Assembly (NCBI RefSeq): GCF_900093605.1 | Contig: NZ_FLYE01000044.1 | Coordinates: 57,097-121,096, forward strand | Reading direction: 5' to 3' | From: Candidatus Terasakiella magnetica | Lineage (GTDB): Bacteria > Pseudomonadota > Alphaproteobacteria > Rhodospirillales > Terasakiellaceae | DNA length: 64,000 bases | Shown: in pieces, positions 8,590 through 17,923 of the stretch | Numbering within the stretch: position 1 is the stretch's first letter | Layout: the number at the start of each line of letters is the position of its first letter | Notes under the pieces: generated by a model | What the model saw: only the letters and a program-made list of their open reading frames with translations | Databases searched by the model: none | What the model was told of the DNA's origin: nothing | Translations under genes and position numbers: made by a program

Positions 8590-10271
8590 GCCGACTTCAC
8601 ATTACCAAGGAAGTCTTCAACGATCTTGCGAAGAGAGACTGATTGGTCATTAAGCATGGAAGACGCACTTAGCACTTGTTGTGAAGCCGCACCCGTATCA
8701 TTTGCCGCTTGATTGACTTCAATGATGTTGCGGTTGACTTCTTGTGTGCCAGCGGCAGCCTGTTCAATGTTGCGGGCAATTTCTGATGTTGCCGCACTTT
8801 GTTCTTCAACGGCTGCTGCAACAGCAGAGGCAATGTTATTCATATCTTCAATAACATTGTTAATTTCGCTGATGGCTTCAACCGTATCGTAACTTACCGT
8901 CTGGATAGCGCGTACATGGGCGTTAATTTCTTCAGTTGCACGTGCTGTTTGTGTGGCAAGGGATTTGACTTCATTGGCAACAACGGCAAACCCTTTACCT
9001 GCATCACCTGCGCGCGCGGCCTCAATGGTGGCGTTTAGGGCGAGCATGTTGGTTTGTTCTGCAATATCACCAATAAGGGCAGAGGCTTGGCTGATGCGGC
9101 TGGCGGTATCAGACAGGCTGTTAACCGTTATTTGGGTCTCTTGGGCTTTGTGAGCTGCACTTTGCGCAATATCAGTTGAGGTCTGAACCTGTTGACCCAC
9201 TTCTTGAATAGAAGCTGTCAGCTCTTCAGAGGCAGCTGCCACTGTTTGCACATTGTTGGCTGTTTCTTCAGAAGCACCAGCAACGACCGTTGCCTGCGTA
9301 CTTGTTTGTTGCGCCGTTGATGACATGCTGCTGGCTGTTGTATCCAGCTGGCTGGCGGCTGAGGCAACAGAGCCAAGGGCAACATTAATACCTGCATCAA
9401 AATCCGTTGCAAGTTGTTCAATGAGGGCTGCGCGTTGATGTTGGGCTTCTTCTTCTTGGCGTTGGCGTTCAGCCATTTTTTCATTTTCAATCAACTGGGT
9501 GCGGAAATATTCAACCTCTTTTGCCATATTGCCAATGGCATCTTTGCGCTCTTGCATAGGGGTTTCAATATCTGTGGCCCCTTCAGAAAGGTGTTTCATG
9601 GTTTTTGCCATGGTGGTGATGCCATGGCGGATATCACGCGCAATATAGATCGCTACAACAATCATGATGATGGAAATAACAAGGAGAACTTGCAGTTCTT
9701 GGATGGCGATCGTCCAAAATGCGTCACTGACATCATCCATATAGATGCCTGTGCCGATTACCCAGCCCCATGGCTCATAGAGTTTGACAAAGGCAAGCTT
9801 GGAAACAGGCTTGTCACTGCCCGGTTTGGGCCAGTGATAAGAGACATAGCCCTCACCGTCTTGCTTGGCGCGATTAACAATCTCGCCATAAACACGCACG
9901 CCATTGGGGTCTTCCAGCTTTTCAAGGTTTCTCCCGTTTAAAGAGGGCTTAATGGGATGAAGGATGACCACATGGTCAAGATCGTTGAGCCAAAAATAGT
10001 CATTGTCGCCATAACGCATGGCCCCGACAATTTCTTTGGCTTCCATTTTGGCTTCTTCTAAAGTGAGGTGCCCCTTGGAGACTTCTTTATTCAAGCTTTC
10101 CAATACGGAATAAACCGAGCCGACTAAATTTTGGGTCTGCATCTCGCGTCCCTGATGGAGCGAGGAGTTTAGAGCATAAAGGCCAAGTGAAGCTGTCAGC
10201 ATTAAACCAATGACGGACAGAGCAACGATTAAACCCAGTTTGGTACGGATCTTGATATTTCCAAGAGACAT
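8586..10271 (-). CDS. Methyl-accepting chemotaxis protein with single Cache domain
   Basis: This 561-residue transmembrane chemoreceptor has a first membrane helix at about residues 10-32. A periplasmic region at about 35-185 looks like a single Cache (sCache_2) domain, with YFWLNDLDH and [10 protein letters not shown] second membrane helix follows at about 190-210, then a HAMP domain and a cytoplasmic signalling domain containing the conserved hairpin core ([19 protein letters not shown] and [11 protein letters not shown]). It would report a small ligand, possibly a carboxylate, to CheA/CheW. No che genes are in the window, so this is an orphan receptor. Confidence 0.93.
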   Translation of the reverse strand: MSLGNIKIRTKLGLIVALSVIGLMLTASLGLYALNSSLHQGREMQTQNLVGSVYSVLESLNKEVSKGHLTLEEAKMEAKEIVGAMRYGDNDYFWLNDLDHVVILHPIKPSLNGRNLEKLEDPNGVRVYGEIVNRAKQDGEGYVSYHWPKPGSDKPVSKLAFVKLYEPWGWVIGTGIYMDDVSDAFWTIAIQELQVLLVISIIMIVVAIYIARDIRHGITTMAKTMKHLSEGATDIETPMQERKDAIGNMAKEVEYFRTQLIENEKMAERQRQEEEAQHQRAALIEQLATDFDAGINVALGSVASAASQLDTTASSMSSTAQQTSTQATVVAGASEETANNVQTVAAASEELTASIQEVGQQVQTSTDIAQSAAHKAQETQITVNSLSDTASRISQASALIGDIAEQTNMLALNATIEAARAGDAGKGFAVVANEVKSLATQTARATEEINAHVRAIQTVSYDTVEAISEINNVIEDMNNIASAVAAAVEEQSAATSEIARNIEQAAAGTQEVNRNIIEVNQAANDTGAASQQVLSASSMLNDQSVSLRKIVEDFLGNVKSA

Positions 10272-10360
10272 GGCGGAGCCTTTTTTGCAGTCGCAATATA
10301 AGAATATTAGTTAAATCTAATTTTTTATAATTTACAGTAAGGTATGCCTATAGTGGTATC

Positions 10361-10374
10361 TTCGCAAGTGCGAA
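10361..10374. promoter_or_regulatory. Short inverted repeat upstream of the chemoreceptor gene
   Basis: The 14-base sequence TTCGCA-AG-TGCGAA is a perfect palindrome lying between the TolC-SPOR stop codon and the chemoreceptor start. The two-base spacer is too short for a normal terminator loop and no T-tract follows, so an operator-like protein-binding site is the more likely reading. It could be chance. Confidence 0.25.
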
Positions 10375-10401
10375 ATGTCTTTTATGGGATATTATGTGGT
10401 T

Positions 10402-12255
10402 TTACTGGCGCAAAATCCAGCTATCGGGAATGCCACGATCACGCGCCATGTCTTTTGCGCTTTCCGCTTCGCTTTGGCTCATCGGGCCTGCCATAACGCG
10501 TTGGTAAGTGGTGCCGTTGATATCAATGGCTTTCATAAAGGCATTTCCCATGCCTGCCAAAGTGATGCGGTCTTGGGCATAAGCAGGTTCTGAAAAGCTG
10601 CCAAGTACAACGAAATAGCCACTTTCATCAGCGGCTGCCGGACCCAGTTCAATCGGTCCTGTTGGGCCAGTTTCTGGGGCAAGCTCGTCACTATAGGGCG
10701 CACCATGGGCAGATTCAAAAGCAGCCATATCATTATAGCCTTCAGGGCTACCTTCAGCTACAGCGGCTTCAAGCTGCATGGGGGCCATTTCATCATAAGA
10801 TTGGGCAGGTGCTAGCTCTGTTGGCTCAGCCATATCAAGCCCTTGGCCGAGTTCTGCTGTTGCAGGCGCATCAGAATTCTTCAGCGCTTTGCCATCCATT
10901 AGTTTTTTAATCAGCTTGTTATCATCTGAAACAGCAGGCTGAAGTTGACCTTCAATCACGAGCTTGCCAATGGAGTCCTGATTAAGCTGACCCGTTGCCA
11001 GCAATAATTGGTAATTTGCCAAGCGATGGGCGTAATCAGATGAGGTGACTGCAATGCGTACATTGAGCAATTCAAGCGCTGTATCAAGCACCGTAATGAT
11101 GGTTTCTTTACCACTTTCCATCATTTCATGGCGCGCATTAAAGGCTTCAGCAGCGATTGATTCAGCCTCTTGTAGCGTGCGATAGCGGCGGCGTTCTGTT
11201 TCGATAATGGAAAAAGCGTTACGCACCTGTTCTTCGACTTCAAGGTGTTTATGGCGCAAATCCATCATGGCTGCGCTATGGCGCAGGGCGGCCGCGCGGC
11301 TTTGGGATTTTGTGCGATCGCCATCAAACAGGTTCCAGTTCATTTTTAACAGAACACTGCCTTCGCCTTCTGCACCATCGGTGCCATCCACATTATATTT
11401 CGCATCACCAGAAGCTTCTAAATCAACGCGAGGATAAAGGGCTGAGTCAATTGAGCCCACACGTGTTGAGGCTGCTTCGGCGAGAAGACTTGCACTTTTT
11501 AAAATCGGGTTGTGTTTGCGCGCCACACGAATGGCTTCTTCCAAGCTTTCTGGCACCACGGCACTTGGGGCCAGTGGGTCTTGCATGCGCCCAGCAGGGG
11601 GAACGCGCTGGAAGAGGTGATAATAACGGTTTTGACCTTGGCGTTGGGAGCCTTGATAGGCCGTTAAGGCTTCACGGGCTTGGGCAAGGCGCGCGCGTGC
11701 TTGTAAAAGATCAGCCTGAGACATACGTCCCACATTAGATTCAGTTTCAATAAAGGTCTTGATCTGTTCAACCAGTTTCACGTTTGTTTGTGAAATCTCA
11801 ACCATCTTATTTTGTAAAACAAGGTTGAGATAGGCCTGAATCCCTTGGAATAAAATCAGTTGTTTTGTGCTGTCCAAATCAGCCATGGTGCTTTGATGGG
11901 CCACTTGGGCGGCTTTGGTTTCAAAAACACTATAATGACCATCAAACAGGTTATAGGTAGCGGTTACATTGCCTTTAACCCGCATGTCGTTTTTGCCCGG
12001 ATTATCCGTGCGCTGATAGCCTGTATCACCACTAAGGGCAATGACAGGGGCGCTAAGACCGTAGGCTGCTTTGATATCTTCGCGCGCGGCATCACTTAGG
12101 GAAGATTTTGCACGAATGGCGGGATAGTTTTCCAGCAGGTAAACCAGCTCGGCAGAAAGTGGATTGGCTTGTGCGTCTTGTGCAAAACCAATGGCACTTA
12201 CCATTACCAGTGCGCTTACTGTATTGCGCAGAAACTTCTTTAAACCCAGTCCCAT
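10402..12255 (-). CDS. TolC-family outer-membrane channel with C-terminal SPOR domain
   Basis: This 617-residue protein has a signal peptide ending near AQA and a TolC/OEP architecture across about residues 30-450 (two paired helical and strand repeats, ending GQLNQDSIG). It would form the outer-membrane exit duct of the type I secretion system. A Pro/Ala/Glu-rich linker of about 80 residues follows. The last about 75 residues (from SGYFVVLGSF, about 541) read as a SPOR domain, a module that binds denuded peptidoglycan at septa. The SPOR addition is unusual for a TolC protein and suggests anchoring to peptidoglycan or positioning at the division site. It is the third gene of an ABC-HlyD-TolC operon. 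Confidence 0.88.
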   Translation of the reverse strand: MGLGLKKFLRNTVSALVMVSAIGFAQDAQANPLSAELVYLLENYPAIRAKSSLSDAAREDIKAAYGLSAPVIALSGDTGYQRTDNPGKNDMRVKGNVTATYNLFDGHYSVFETKAAQVAHQSTMADLDSTKQLILFQGIQAYLNLVLQNKMVEISQTNVKLVEQIKTFIETESNVGRMSQADLLQARARLAQAREALTAYQGSQRQGQNRYYHLFQRVPPAGRMQDPLAPSAVVPESLEEAIRVARKHNPILKSASLLAEAASTRVGSIDSALYPRVDLEASGDAKYNVDGTDGAEGEGSVLLKMNWNLFDGDRTKSQSRAAALRHSAAMMDLRHKHLEVEEQVRNAFSIIETERRRYRTLQEAESIAAEAFNARHEMMESGKETIITVLDTALELLNVRIAVTSSDYAHRLANYQLLLATGQLNQDSIGKLVIEGQLQPAVSDDNKLIKKLMDGKALKNSDAPATAELGQGLDMAEPTELAPAQSYDEMAPMQLEAAVAEGSPEGYNDMAAFESAHGAPYSDELAPETGPTGPIELGPAAADESGYFVVLGSFSEPAYAQDRITLAGMGNAFMKAIDINGTTYQRVMAGPMSQSEAESAKDMARDRGIPDSWILRQ

Positions 12256-12326
12256 TTTTTCGCCCTTAAGGATGAATCAGATTCGTAAACTGGACACCAA
12301 GTTATAGAAGAAGCTTTAAAATAAGA

Positions 12327-13622
12327 TTAACGCTCGCGAAAGGCTTCATCTTTTAGGCGCAGAAGCGGTCGGATAAAGAATTCAAGAACACTGCGCTTGC
12401 CTGTTACAATATCAACTTGAGTTTCCATACCAGTGGTAATGGGCAGGCGTAAAATACTGCCATCGCCAAGGTAGGTGCGCTCTGTTGAAATAATCACGCG
12501 ATAATAGGGCGTGCCGTCTTCGCCCTTGTCCGTATCGGGTGCAATTTGAATGACTTGACCGGGCAATGCACCATAACGCACAAAATCATAGGCAGAGACT
12601 TTGATTTTGGCTTGAAGCCCTAACTGAACATAACCTCGGTCCGTGGGGCTGAGGCGGGCTTCAACCACCAAACTATCGCGCACGGGCACCAGTTCCATAA
12701 TGGCTTCACCGGGTCGCACAACGCCGCCGACGTTGGTGTATTTCAGGTTTTTCACCGTGCCATCAATGGGCGCGCGAATGACGGTGCGTTGTTCTTGTTC
12801 TGTGGCTTCACCTAAAACCTTTTCAATGCGCGAAATTTCACGCGCGACTTTACTAAGCTGGTCTGAGGCTTTGCGTTTATGTTTAAGGCGGGTTTCATTT
12901 AGACGTGCACGGGCTTCTTCAATATCTGCACGCGCTGCTGGAATTTCTGCATCAATGGTGCGGATTTCACCGAGCAGGCTTTCCACTTGCGAGCTGAGCT
13001 CAAGATATTCTGAGCGCATACCCATGCCTTTGTTCATGGCATCTTCTGCCAAGGCTTGGCTTTCCTCGCTAATATTAAGCTTGCTGGAGGCCGCATTGCG
13101 CCGTGTGCGCAAGGATTCAATGGCGAGTTCTTTTTGTTTTATCTGTTTTTTAATGACGCTGAGCTGGCCTGAAAGTTCTGACCTTCTGGCTTCAAAGGCA
13201 TTTTGTTCGCGCTGGGCTACGTGGGGGCGGCGCTCCAAACTTTCAGCAGGGAAGAAGACTTGTGATTTACCTTGGCTTTGGGCGACAAGGCGGGCCTCAA
13301 CAAGGCGAAAACCATCGAGCTCTGTAAGCAGTTCTTGTTCATTAAGCTTACCCACACCCAAGGTTAAAACCATTAAAGGATCCCCCCGTTGAACGGTGCT
13401 GCCTTCACTGATATTGAGCTCTTTAATAATGCCGCCTTCAAGGTGCTGGACAGTTTTAACCTGGCCTTGGGGGACCACACGCCCCGGCGCGATGGCGACT
13501 TCATCAAGGATTGTACTATGCGCCCAATAGCCAAGCCCGATGAGCAAGAGGATGATAAAGCGCGACGGATAGAGCCATTTTGACTTTTTCTTCTGTTTGA
13601 TCAGTTTTTGTAAGGCGCTCAT
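12327..13622 (-). CDS. HlyD-family membrane fusion protein of type I secretion system
   Basis: This 431-residue periplasmic adaptor has a short cytoplasmic N-terminus, one membrane helix at about residues 18-38, a lipoyl/barrel segment (GRVVPQGQVKTVQHLEGG), a long alpha-hairpin coiled coil (about 95-270) and a C-terminal beta domain (TVIRAPIDGTVKNL and YYRVIIST). It links the inner-membrane ABC exporter to the TolC-like channel. Its start codon overlaps the stop of the ABC gene (TAATG), implying translational coupling, and the TolC-SPOR gene follows 71 bases later. Confidence 0.92.
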   Translation of the reverse strand: MSALQKLIKQKKKSKWLYPSRFIILLLIGLGYWAHSTILDEVAIAPGRVVPQGQVKTVQHLEGGIIKELNISEGSTVQRGDPLMVLTLGVGKLNEQELLTELDGFRLVEARLVAQSQGKSQVFFPAESLERRPHVAQREQNAFEARRSELSGQLSVIKKQIKQKELAIESLRTRRNAASSKLNISEESQALAEDAMNKGMGMRSEYLELSSQVESLLGEIRTIDAEIPAARADIEEARARLNETRLKHKRKASDQLSKVAREISRIEKVLGEATEQEQRTVIRAPIDGTVKNLKYTNVGGVVRPGEAIMELVPVRDSLVVEARLSPTDRGYVQLGLQAKIKVSAYDFVRYGALPGQVIQIAPDTDKGEDGTPYYRVIISTERTYLGDGSILRLPITTGMETQVDIVTGKRSVLEFFIRPLLRLKDEAFRER

Positions 13623-15322
13623 TATCGAACTCCTTTCAGACGGGGTAAGATATCAGAGGCTTTCCCACCCGCTTTTACCTGACCACGCTCCAGCACCATG
13701 ATACTGTCACAGATTTCAAGCAGTTTCATACTATGGGTCACCATAATGACCGTGCGTTGCTCAGAGAGTTTTTTCAACAGGCGGGCCAGTTTGATCTCCG
13801 CAGTTGTATCAAGGTTATTTGATGGCTCATCCAACAAGAGCACAACTGGGTCGGTCACCAACGTGCGTGCAAGGGCAAGGCGTTGGCGCAATCCCCCAGA
13901 CAGGTTATCGCCATGTTCGCCCACTTGCGTGCTATAGCCCTGTTGCATCGCCATGATCTCATCATGAATGCCCGCAATTTTTGTGGCCTTGGAGATGGTC
14001 TCATCACTGGGCGGGACAGGCCCCATGGAGAGGTTATCTTTAATGGTGCCACTTAACAGGCGGGTGTCTTGGGGCAGGTAGCCAAACCAGTTGAGCTTTT
14101 CAGCATCACTAAATTGGCTCATGTCTGCATTATCAAGCATAATACGCCCAACCCGCGGGGTATAGAGCCCACGCATAAGCTTTAAAAGCGTGCTTTTGCC
14201 ACTTCCGTTGGGGCCAACGATGGCATGAAGACCTGTTGCCCCGAGTGATGCCCCAACACCGCGAATAACAGGTGTATTTTCTTCATCACCAAAATGATAG
14301 GCAATGGCGTCCATGGTGATTTTACCTTTGGGGCGTTCCAGCTCTAAGGTGGCGTCTTGGCGGTCTTCAGGATAATCCAGCACGCGCACAACGCGCTTGT
14401 AAGATTGACGCGCCGCACTTAAGGATTTCCATTGTAGGACAAGTTGGTTAAGGGGTTGCAAAATGCGCGAGACCAGCATGTTTGCGGCGATCAAGGCCCC
14501 GACCGTCATTTCTTGATTGATGATGGCAATGGCACCAAAACCTGTAAGGGTGACCGTTGACGACAGTAATAAGGTTTTGCCCAGATTGTGATATCGGTCT
14601 GCACGTGCGGCTTTTTTGATGGAGCTATCAATGGTTTTGGCTTGGCGTTCTTCCCAAAGCTTTCCAAGGTAACTGCCCATGCCTAAGGCTTTGATAGTGG
14701 TGCGATCTGCGATCATTTCAGAAACAAGTGCATCGCGGCGCATGGTGGCGGTACGTTCATCCTTGGTGGAATTGCGCGCAGACAGGCTAGACAGAAAAGC
14801 CAGTAAAAGAAACAGAGGCACGATGAATAATAAGGCCCATGCCAGTGGTTCTGCCAAGGCAATAATGAGGATAATGCCGATAACGCTAAAGGGCAGATCA
14901 GCCAGCAAAATGGCGGCAATACCGGAAAGGGCCATGCGGATATTATCTACATCATGGAACAGGGATTGCCAAAAGGCACTGGGGCGATGTTCAAGGATGC
15001 GCAAGGGCAGGCTGGTGAATTTTCTAAAAAGCTGTTTTGCCAAGGTCGCATCAAGGCGCATGGCTGCATTTTGTAAAAGGCTTGATCTGGCTTGGCGCAA
15101 GATGAAGTCAAAAATAATGACGCCTGCCATACCGATGATGAGGCCCTGTAACGTGGAAATACCCGCTTGGGCGATCACGCGGTCATACACTTGAAGGATG
15201 AAAACAGGAATGGCGAAACCGAGCACATTGATGACCAATGTGGCGGCAAATATTTCCCCCAAGATGGGAAATACGGGTGCAAAGATGGTTTTGAAAACCC
15301 CTTTGTCGCCTTCTTCTTTCAT
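13622..15322 (-). CDS. Type I secretion ABC transporter (permease/ATPase)
   Basis: This 566-residue ABC half-transporter has a six-helix membrane domain (about residues 15-300) and an ATPase domain with Walker A GPNGSGKST at about 370, signature LSGGLRQR near 475 and Walker B VVLLLDEPS. There is no N-terminal C39-like peptidase domain, as in PrtD-type exporters. It would energise direct export of C-terminally signalled RTX proteins. The divergent neighbours at 15507 and 17924 are the obvious substrates. It heads the secretion operon. Confidence 0.92.
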   Translation of the reverse strand: MKEEGDKGVFKTIFAPVFPILGEIFAATLVINVLGFAIPVFILQVYDRVIAQAGISTLQGLIIGMAGVIIFDFILRQARSSLLQNAAMRLDATLAKQLFRKFTSLPLRILEHRPSAFWQSLFHDVDNIRMALSGIAAILLADLPFSVIGIILIIALAEPLAWALLFIVPLFLLLAFLSSLSARNSTKDERTATMRRDALVSEMIADRTTIKALGMGSYLGKLWEERQAKTIDSSIKKAARADRYHNLGKTLLLSSTVTLTGFGAIAIINQEMTVGALIAANMLVSRILQPLNQLVLQWKSLSAARQSYKRVVRVLDYPEDRQDATLELERPKGKITMDAIAYHFGDEENTPVIRGVGASLGATGLHAIVGPNGSGKSTLLKLMRGLYTPRVGRIMLDNADMSQFSDAEKLNWFGYLPQDTRLLSGTIKDNLSMGPVPPSDETISKATKIAGIHDEIMAMQQGYSTQVGEHGDNLSGGLRQRLALARTLVTDPVVLLLDEPSNNLDTTAEIKLARLLKKLSEQRTVIMVTHSMKLLEICDSIMVLERGQVKAGGKASDILPRLKGVR

Positions 15323-15426
15323 AGCTCTCCCCTTAGATTTATGCCTTATTTCAACCTATTATACCTTGCAGATAAAGATTTATTTTTTGTTAAGGCCCAT
15401 ATTTTGCATCACGAAATAACCAAAGA

Positions 15427-15455
15427 TTGAAAAAAATCTATTTTGGCGATATAAT
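15427..15455 (+). promoter_or_regulatory. Sigma-70 type promoter for the FecR/RTX genes
   Basis: TTGAAA at 15427-15432 and a perfect TATAAT at 15450-15455 are separated by 17 bases. Transcription would begin near 15462, about 45 bases before the first FecR/RTX start codon. This is the strongest promoter match I found in the window and implies substantial constitutive expression. Confidence 0.7.
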
Positions 15456-15506
15456 CTTCATGTTTTCCAGAATGGGAAAAACGGCAATGCAATCCAGAAG
15501 GACGCA

Positions 15507-17870
15507 ATGATGCCACAAGATATGTTATTTGACCTCAATACCCTTGGTGAAAGGGGTGTTGAACTTGCCCAGCTTGCGGGCAATACAGAAGCCGCTGGTC
15601 GTGTAGAGACCATAAACGGCACAGTGACAGTTCAGCGTGTAGACGGTGAAAGCGTTGCCTTGCGTGAAGGTGACGCCATTTTCATGGGCGATAGTCTGGA
15701 TGTGGCAGATGGCAGCAGCCTTGGTTTGATCTTTGCTGATGATACGACCGTGGCGCTGGGTTCTGGTGCGCAAATGGTCATTGACGAAATGGTCTATGAC
15801 CCGGTTGGTGAAAGCGGGTCTCTTTCCTTAAGTATTGCAGATGGCGTGTTTTCTTTTGTCAGCGGACAAATTGCTAAAACCCAAGATGAAGCCATGCTGC
15901 TGAACACACCCGTTGCCACCATTGGTATTCGCGGGACAAAAGGCGCTGGTGTTGCCGCACCTGAGGGCAGTGAAAACCAGATTACCCTAATGGCGGAAGA
16001 GGATGGTCAGCTGGGTGAGATCATCGTGCGCAATGATGCGGGCGTGCAGGTGTTGAACCAACCCAATCAATCTGTTGCCATGGTGAGCCGTTTTGAAGCA
16101 CCGCCCCCACCTGTTGTGATGTCGAGCGCGGAAATCCAAAATGCCTATGGTAGTGCGCTTTCTGTGATGCCTCCCCCACCAAAACGTCGTGGTGATGCTG
16201 AGGGTGAGGCCACAGAGGATGAGGTGGAAGAAGCAGCTGAAGAGGCAATTGAGGAAGAAGTCGAGGCCGCAGAAGAAGAGGGGGAGGCCGAGGCTTCAGG
16301 CGAAGTAGAGGACGCTGAAGAGATCGTCCTTGAAGAAGAAAAGATTGAGACTGAACCTATGTTTGCCGATACGGGTGGGGCCTTGGGGGAAGAGCCGATC
16401 GTAGGCGGTGAAGGCGAAGATGCTTTAATCGGCGGCGCTGGTGAGGACGGGTTTGGCCCAACAGGATTTGCAACATCTGGGGATACATTTGATTTTGGCT
16501 CAGCCGTTTTAACTGACCCGGCTTCCTTATTAACCCCAATTGGGACAAGCGATGAGGAAACAACCAAAAAAGATGATCCTGACGTCACGCCACCCGATAC
16601 CACGACACCGGCTGTGAGTGGTGAGGTGTTCTTGCAAGGGACTTATCTAGAATTGGGTGTTTCAGAATATGGCTCACTTGGAACAACTGCTGAGGCCCCA
16701 ACGGGCTTTCATAATAATACACATAATAATCTTGCCATGGTGGCAGATGGTGATGGGTTTGATAGTGGGGCAAGTGCGACAAGTGATGATTATTTTCTAC
16801 CCGGTGCACCAATGGAAGGTTTCTCCCTCAGCCATAGTGGCTTGGCAACGCCTTTAAAAAATTATGAGACGGACGGGTATAGCGATATTTCCATGTTGAC
16901 CTATGATACATCCTCGGGAAGTACCTTATCTGCGACCTCTTCAGGCTCCACAGCTTTTGCTGATATTAGCCAAGTGATTTCTTTTGATCAGGATGCAACG
17001 TTTTTTGTAACCGAAGTGACGATAACAAACACATCGGGCAGCACGTTAAATAATGTGCGTTATATGCGCGCAGCAGACCCCGATCAGGATTCCGATTTAA
17101 ATTTCACTTCAAATACTGATAATGATGTGTTGAATAATACCACCTCGACAGGTCCGGCAGCGGTTGTTGCCAAAGGTTCAACAACGGACAATGCCATTTC
17201 TTTTGTTTCAGAAGACAGTTCTGCCATAGTCTCGGTGACAAACCCGTGGGAAAAAGACCCAACGGCTGCTTCTGTCTATGCATCCCCCCTTGATCCTGAC
17301 GGGGCTGCAAGTGACTCTGCCATTCATATGACTTTTGAAGAGGCAACATTAGCAGATGGGGCGAGTGTAACGTTTAAGTTTTATACATCCATTAATACGG
17401 CCTCGGCAGGCCTTGATGTGCTAACAGGGTCAAATACGGCAGATACTATTTCGGCATTGGGTGGGGCTGATCGTCTTTATGGATTTGATGGTGTTGATGT
17501 GATGGATGGCGGGGCCGGAAACGATATGCTGTGGAGCGGCCTTGGGGATGATAGCTTAACAGGGGGTACAGGCAATGATACGTTTCATTTCTTTGCATCC
17601 CAAGGTACAGATAGCATTAGTGATTTCACCACGGGCGAGGATAAGCTATCGATTGATAAAACCAGCTATGGCATTTCCTCTATTTCGTTTGAAGAGATCA
17701 ATGTGGCCTATGATGGGGCCAATGCCACAACTGGATCAAATGTGATTATGGATAGTAATGGTGATGTGTGGATCGATACCAATGATACCGCAGCCGGGGG
17801 CTATTCCATTGTGACAAATGTTGCAGGTGGTGCAACGGTGGTGGCAAGTGATATTGAATTGTCTGAGTAA
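15507..17870 (+). CDS. FecR-domain RTX protein, probable type I secretion substrate (paralogue 1)
   Basis: This 787-residue protein has no Sec signal. Residues about 25-200 read as a FecR-type domain ([18 protein letters not shown] and [16 protein letters not shown]). A Glu-rich linker follows at about 225-290. The middle domain, beginning [17 protein letters not shown] cannot name. From about 634 there are degenerate Ca2+-binding RTX nonapeptides ([19 protein letters not shown]), and the C-terminus has the hydrophobic/acidic pattern of a type I export signal. The Ca-repeat end and the divergent exporter operon argue for secretion. The ATG at 15507 or at 15510 could be used. The first 230 residues are nearly identical to those of the next gene. 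Confidence 0.85.
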   Translation: MMPQDMLFDLNTLGERGVELAQLAGNTEAAGRVETINGTVTVQRVDGESVALREGDAIFMGDSLDVADGSSLGLIFADDTTVALGSGAQMVIDEMVYDPVGESGSLSLSIADGVFSFVSGQIAKTQDEAMLLNTPVATIGIRGTKGAGVAAPEGSENQITLMAEEDGQLGEIIVRNDAGVQVLNQPNQSVAMVSRFEAPPPPVVMSSAEIQNAYGSALSVMPPPPKRRGDAEGEATEDEVEEAAEEAIEEEVEAAEEEGEAEASGEVEDAEEIVLEEEKIETEPMFADTGGALGEEPIVGGEGEDALIGGAGEDGFGPTGFATSGDTFDFGSAVLTDPASLLTPIGTSDEETTKKDDPDVTPPDTTTPAVSGEVFLQGTYLELGVSEYGSLGTTAEAPTGFHNNTHNNLAMVADGDGFDSGASATSDDYFLPGAPMEGFSLSHSGLATPLKNYETDGYSDISMLTYDTSSGSTLSATSSGSTAFADISQVISFDQDATFFVTEVTITNTSGSTLNNVRYMRAADPDQDSDLNFTSNTDNDVLNNTTSTGPAAVVAKGSTTDNAISFVSEDSSAIVSVTNPWEKDPTAASVYASPLDPDGAASDSAIHMTFEEATLADGASVTFKFYTSINTASAGLDVLTGSNTADTISALGGADRLYGFDGVDVMDGGAGNDMLWSGLGDDSLTGGTGNDTFHFFASQGTDSISDFTTGEDKLSIDKTSYGISSISFEEINVAYDGANATTGSNVIMDSNGDVWIDTNDTAAGGYSIVTNVAGGATVVASDIELSE

Positions 17871-17923
17871 AATGGTTTATGAAGTGAGAGAGGGAATGAC
17901 CTCTCAAAGCAGAAGGAATAAGA

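Noticed and set aside
12643..13392. A 249-residue plus-strand ORF
   Set aside because: It is antisense to the HlyD gene in its own conserved frame and has the low-complexity Ser/Arg composition expected of a shadow.
14679..15194. A 171-residue plus-strand ORF opposite the ABC exporter
   Set aside because: It lies inside the exporter's conserved membrane domain on the other strand and shows no coherent protein pattern.
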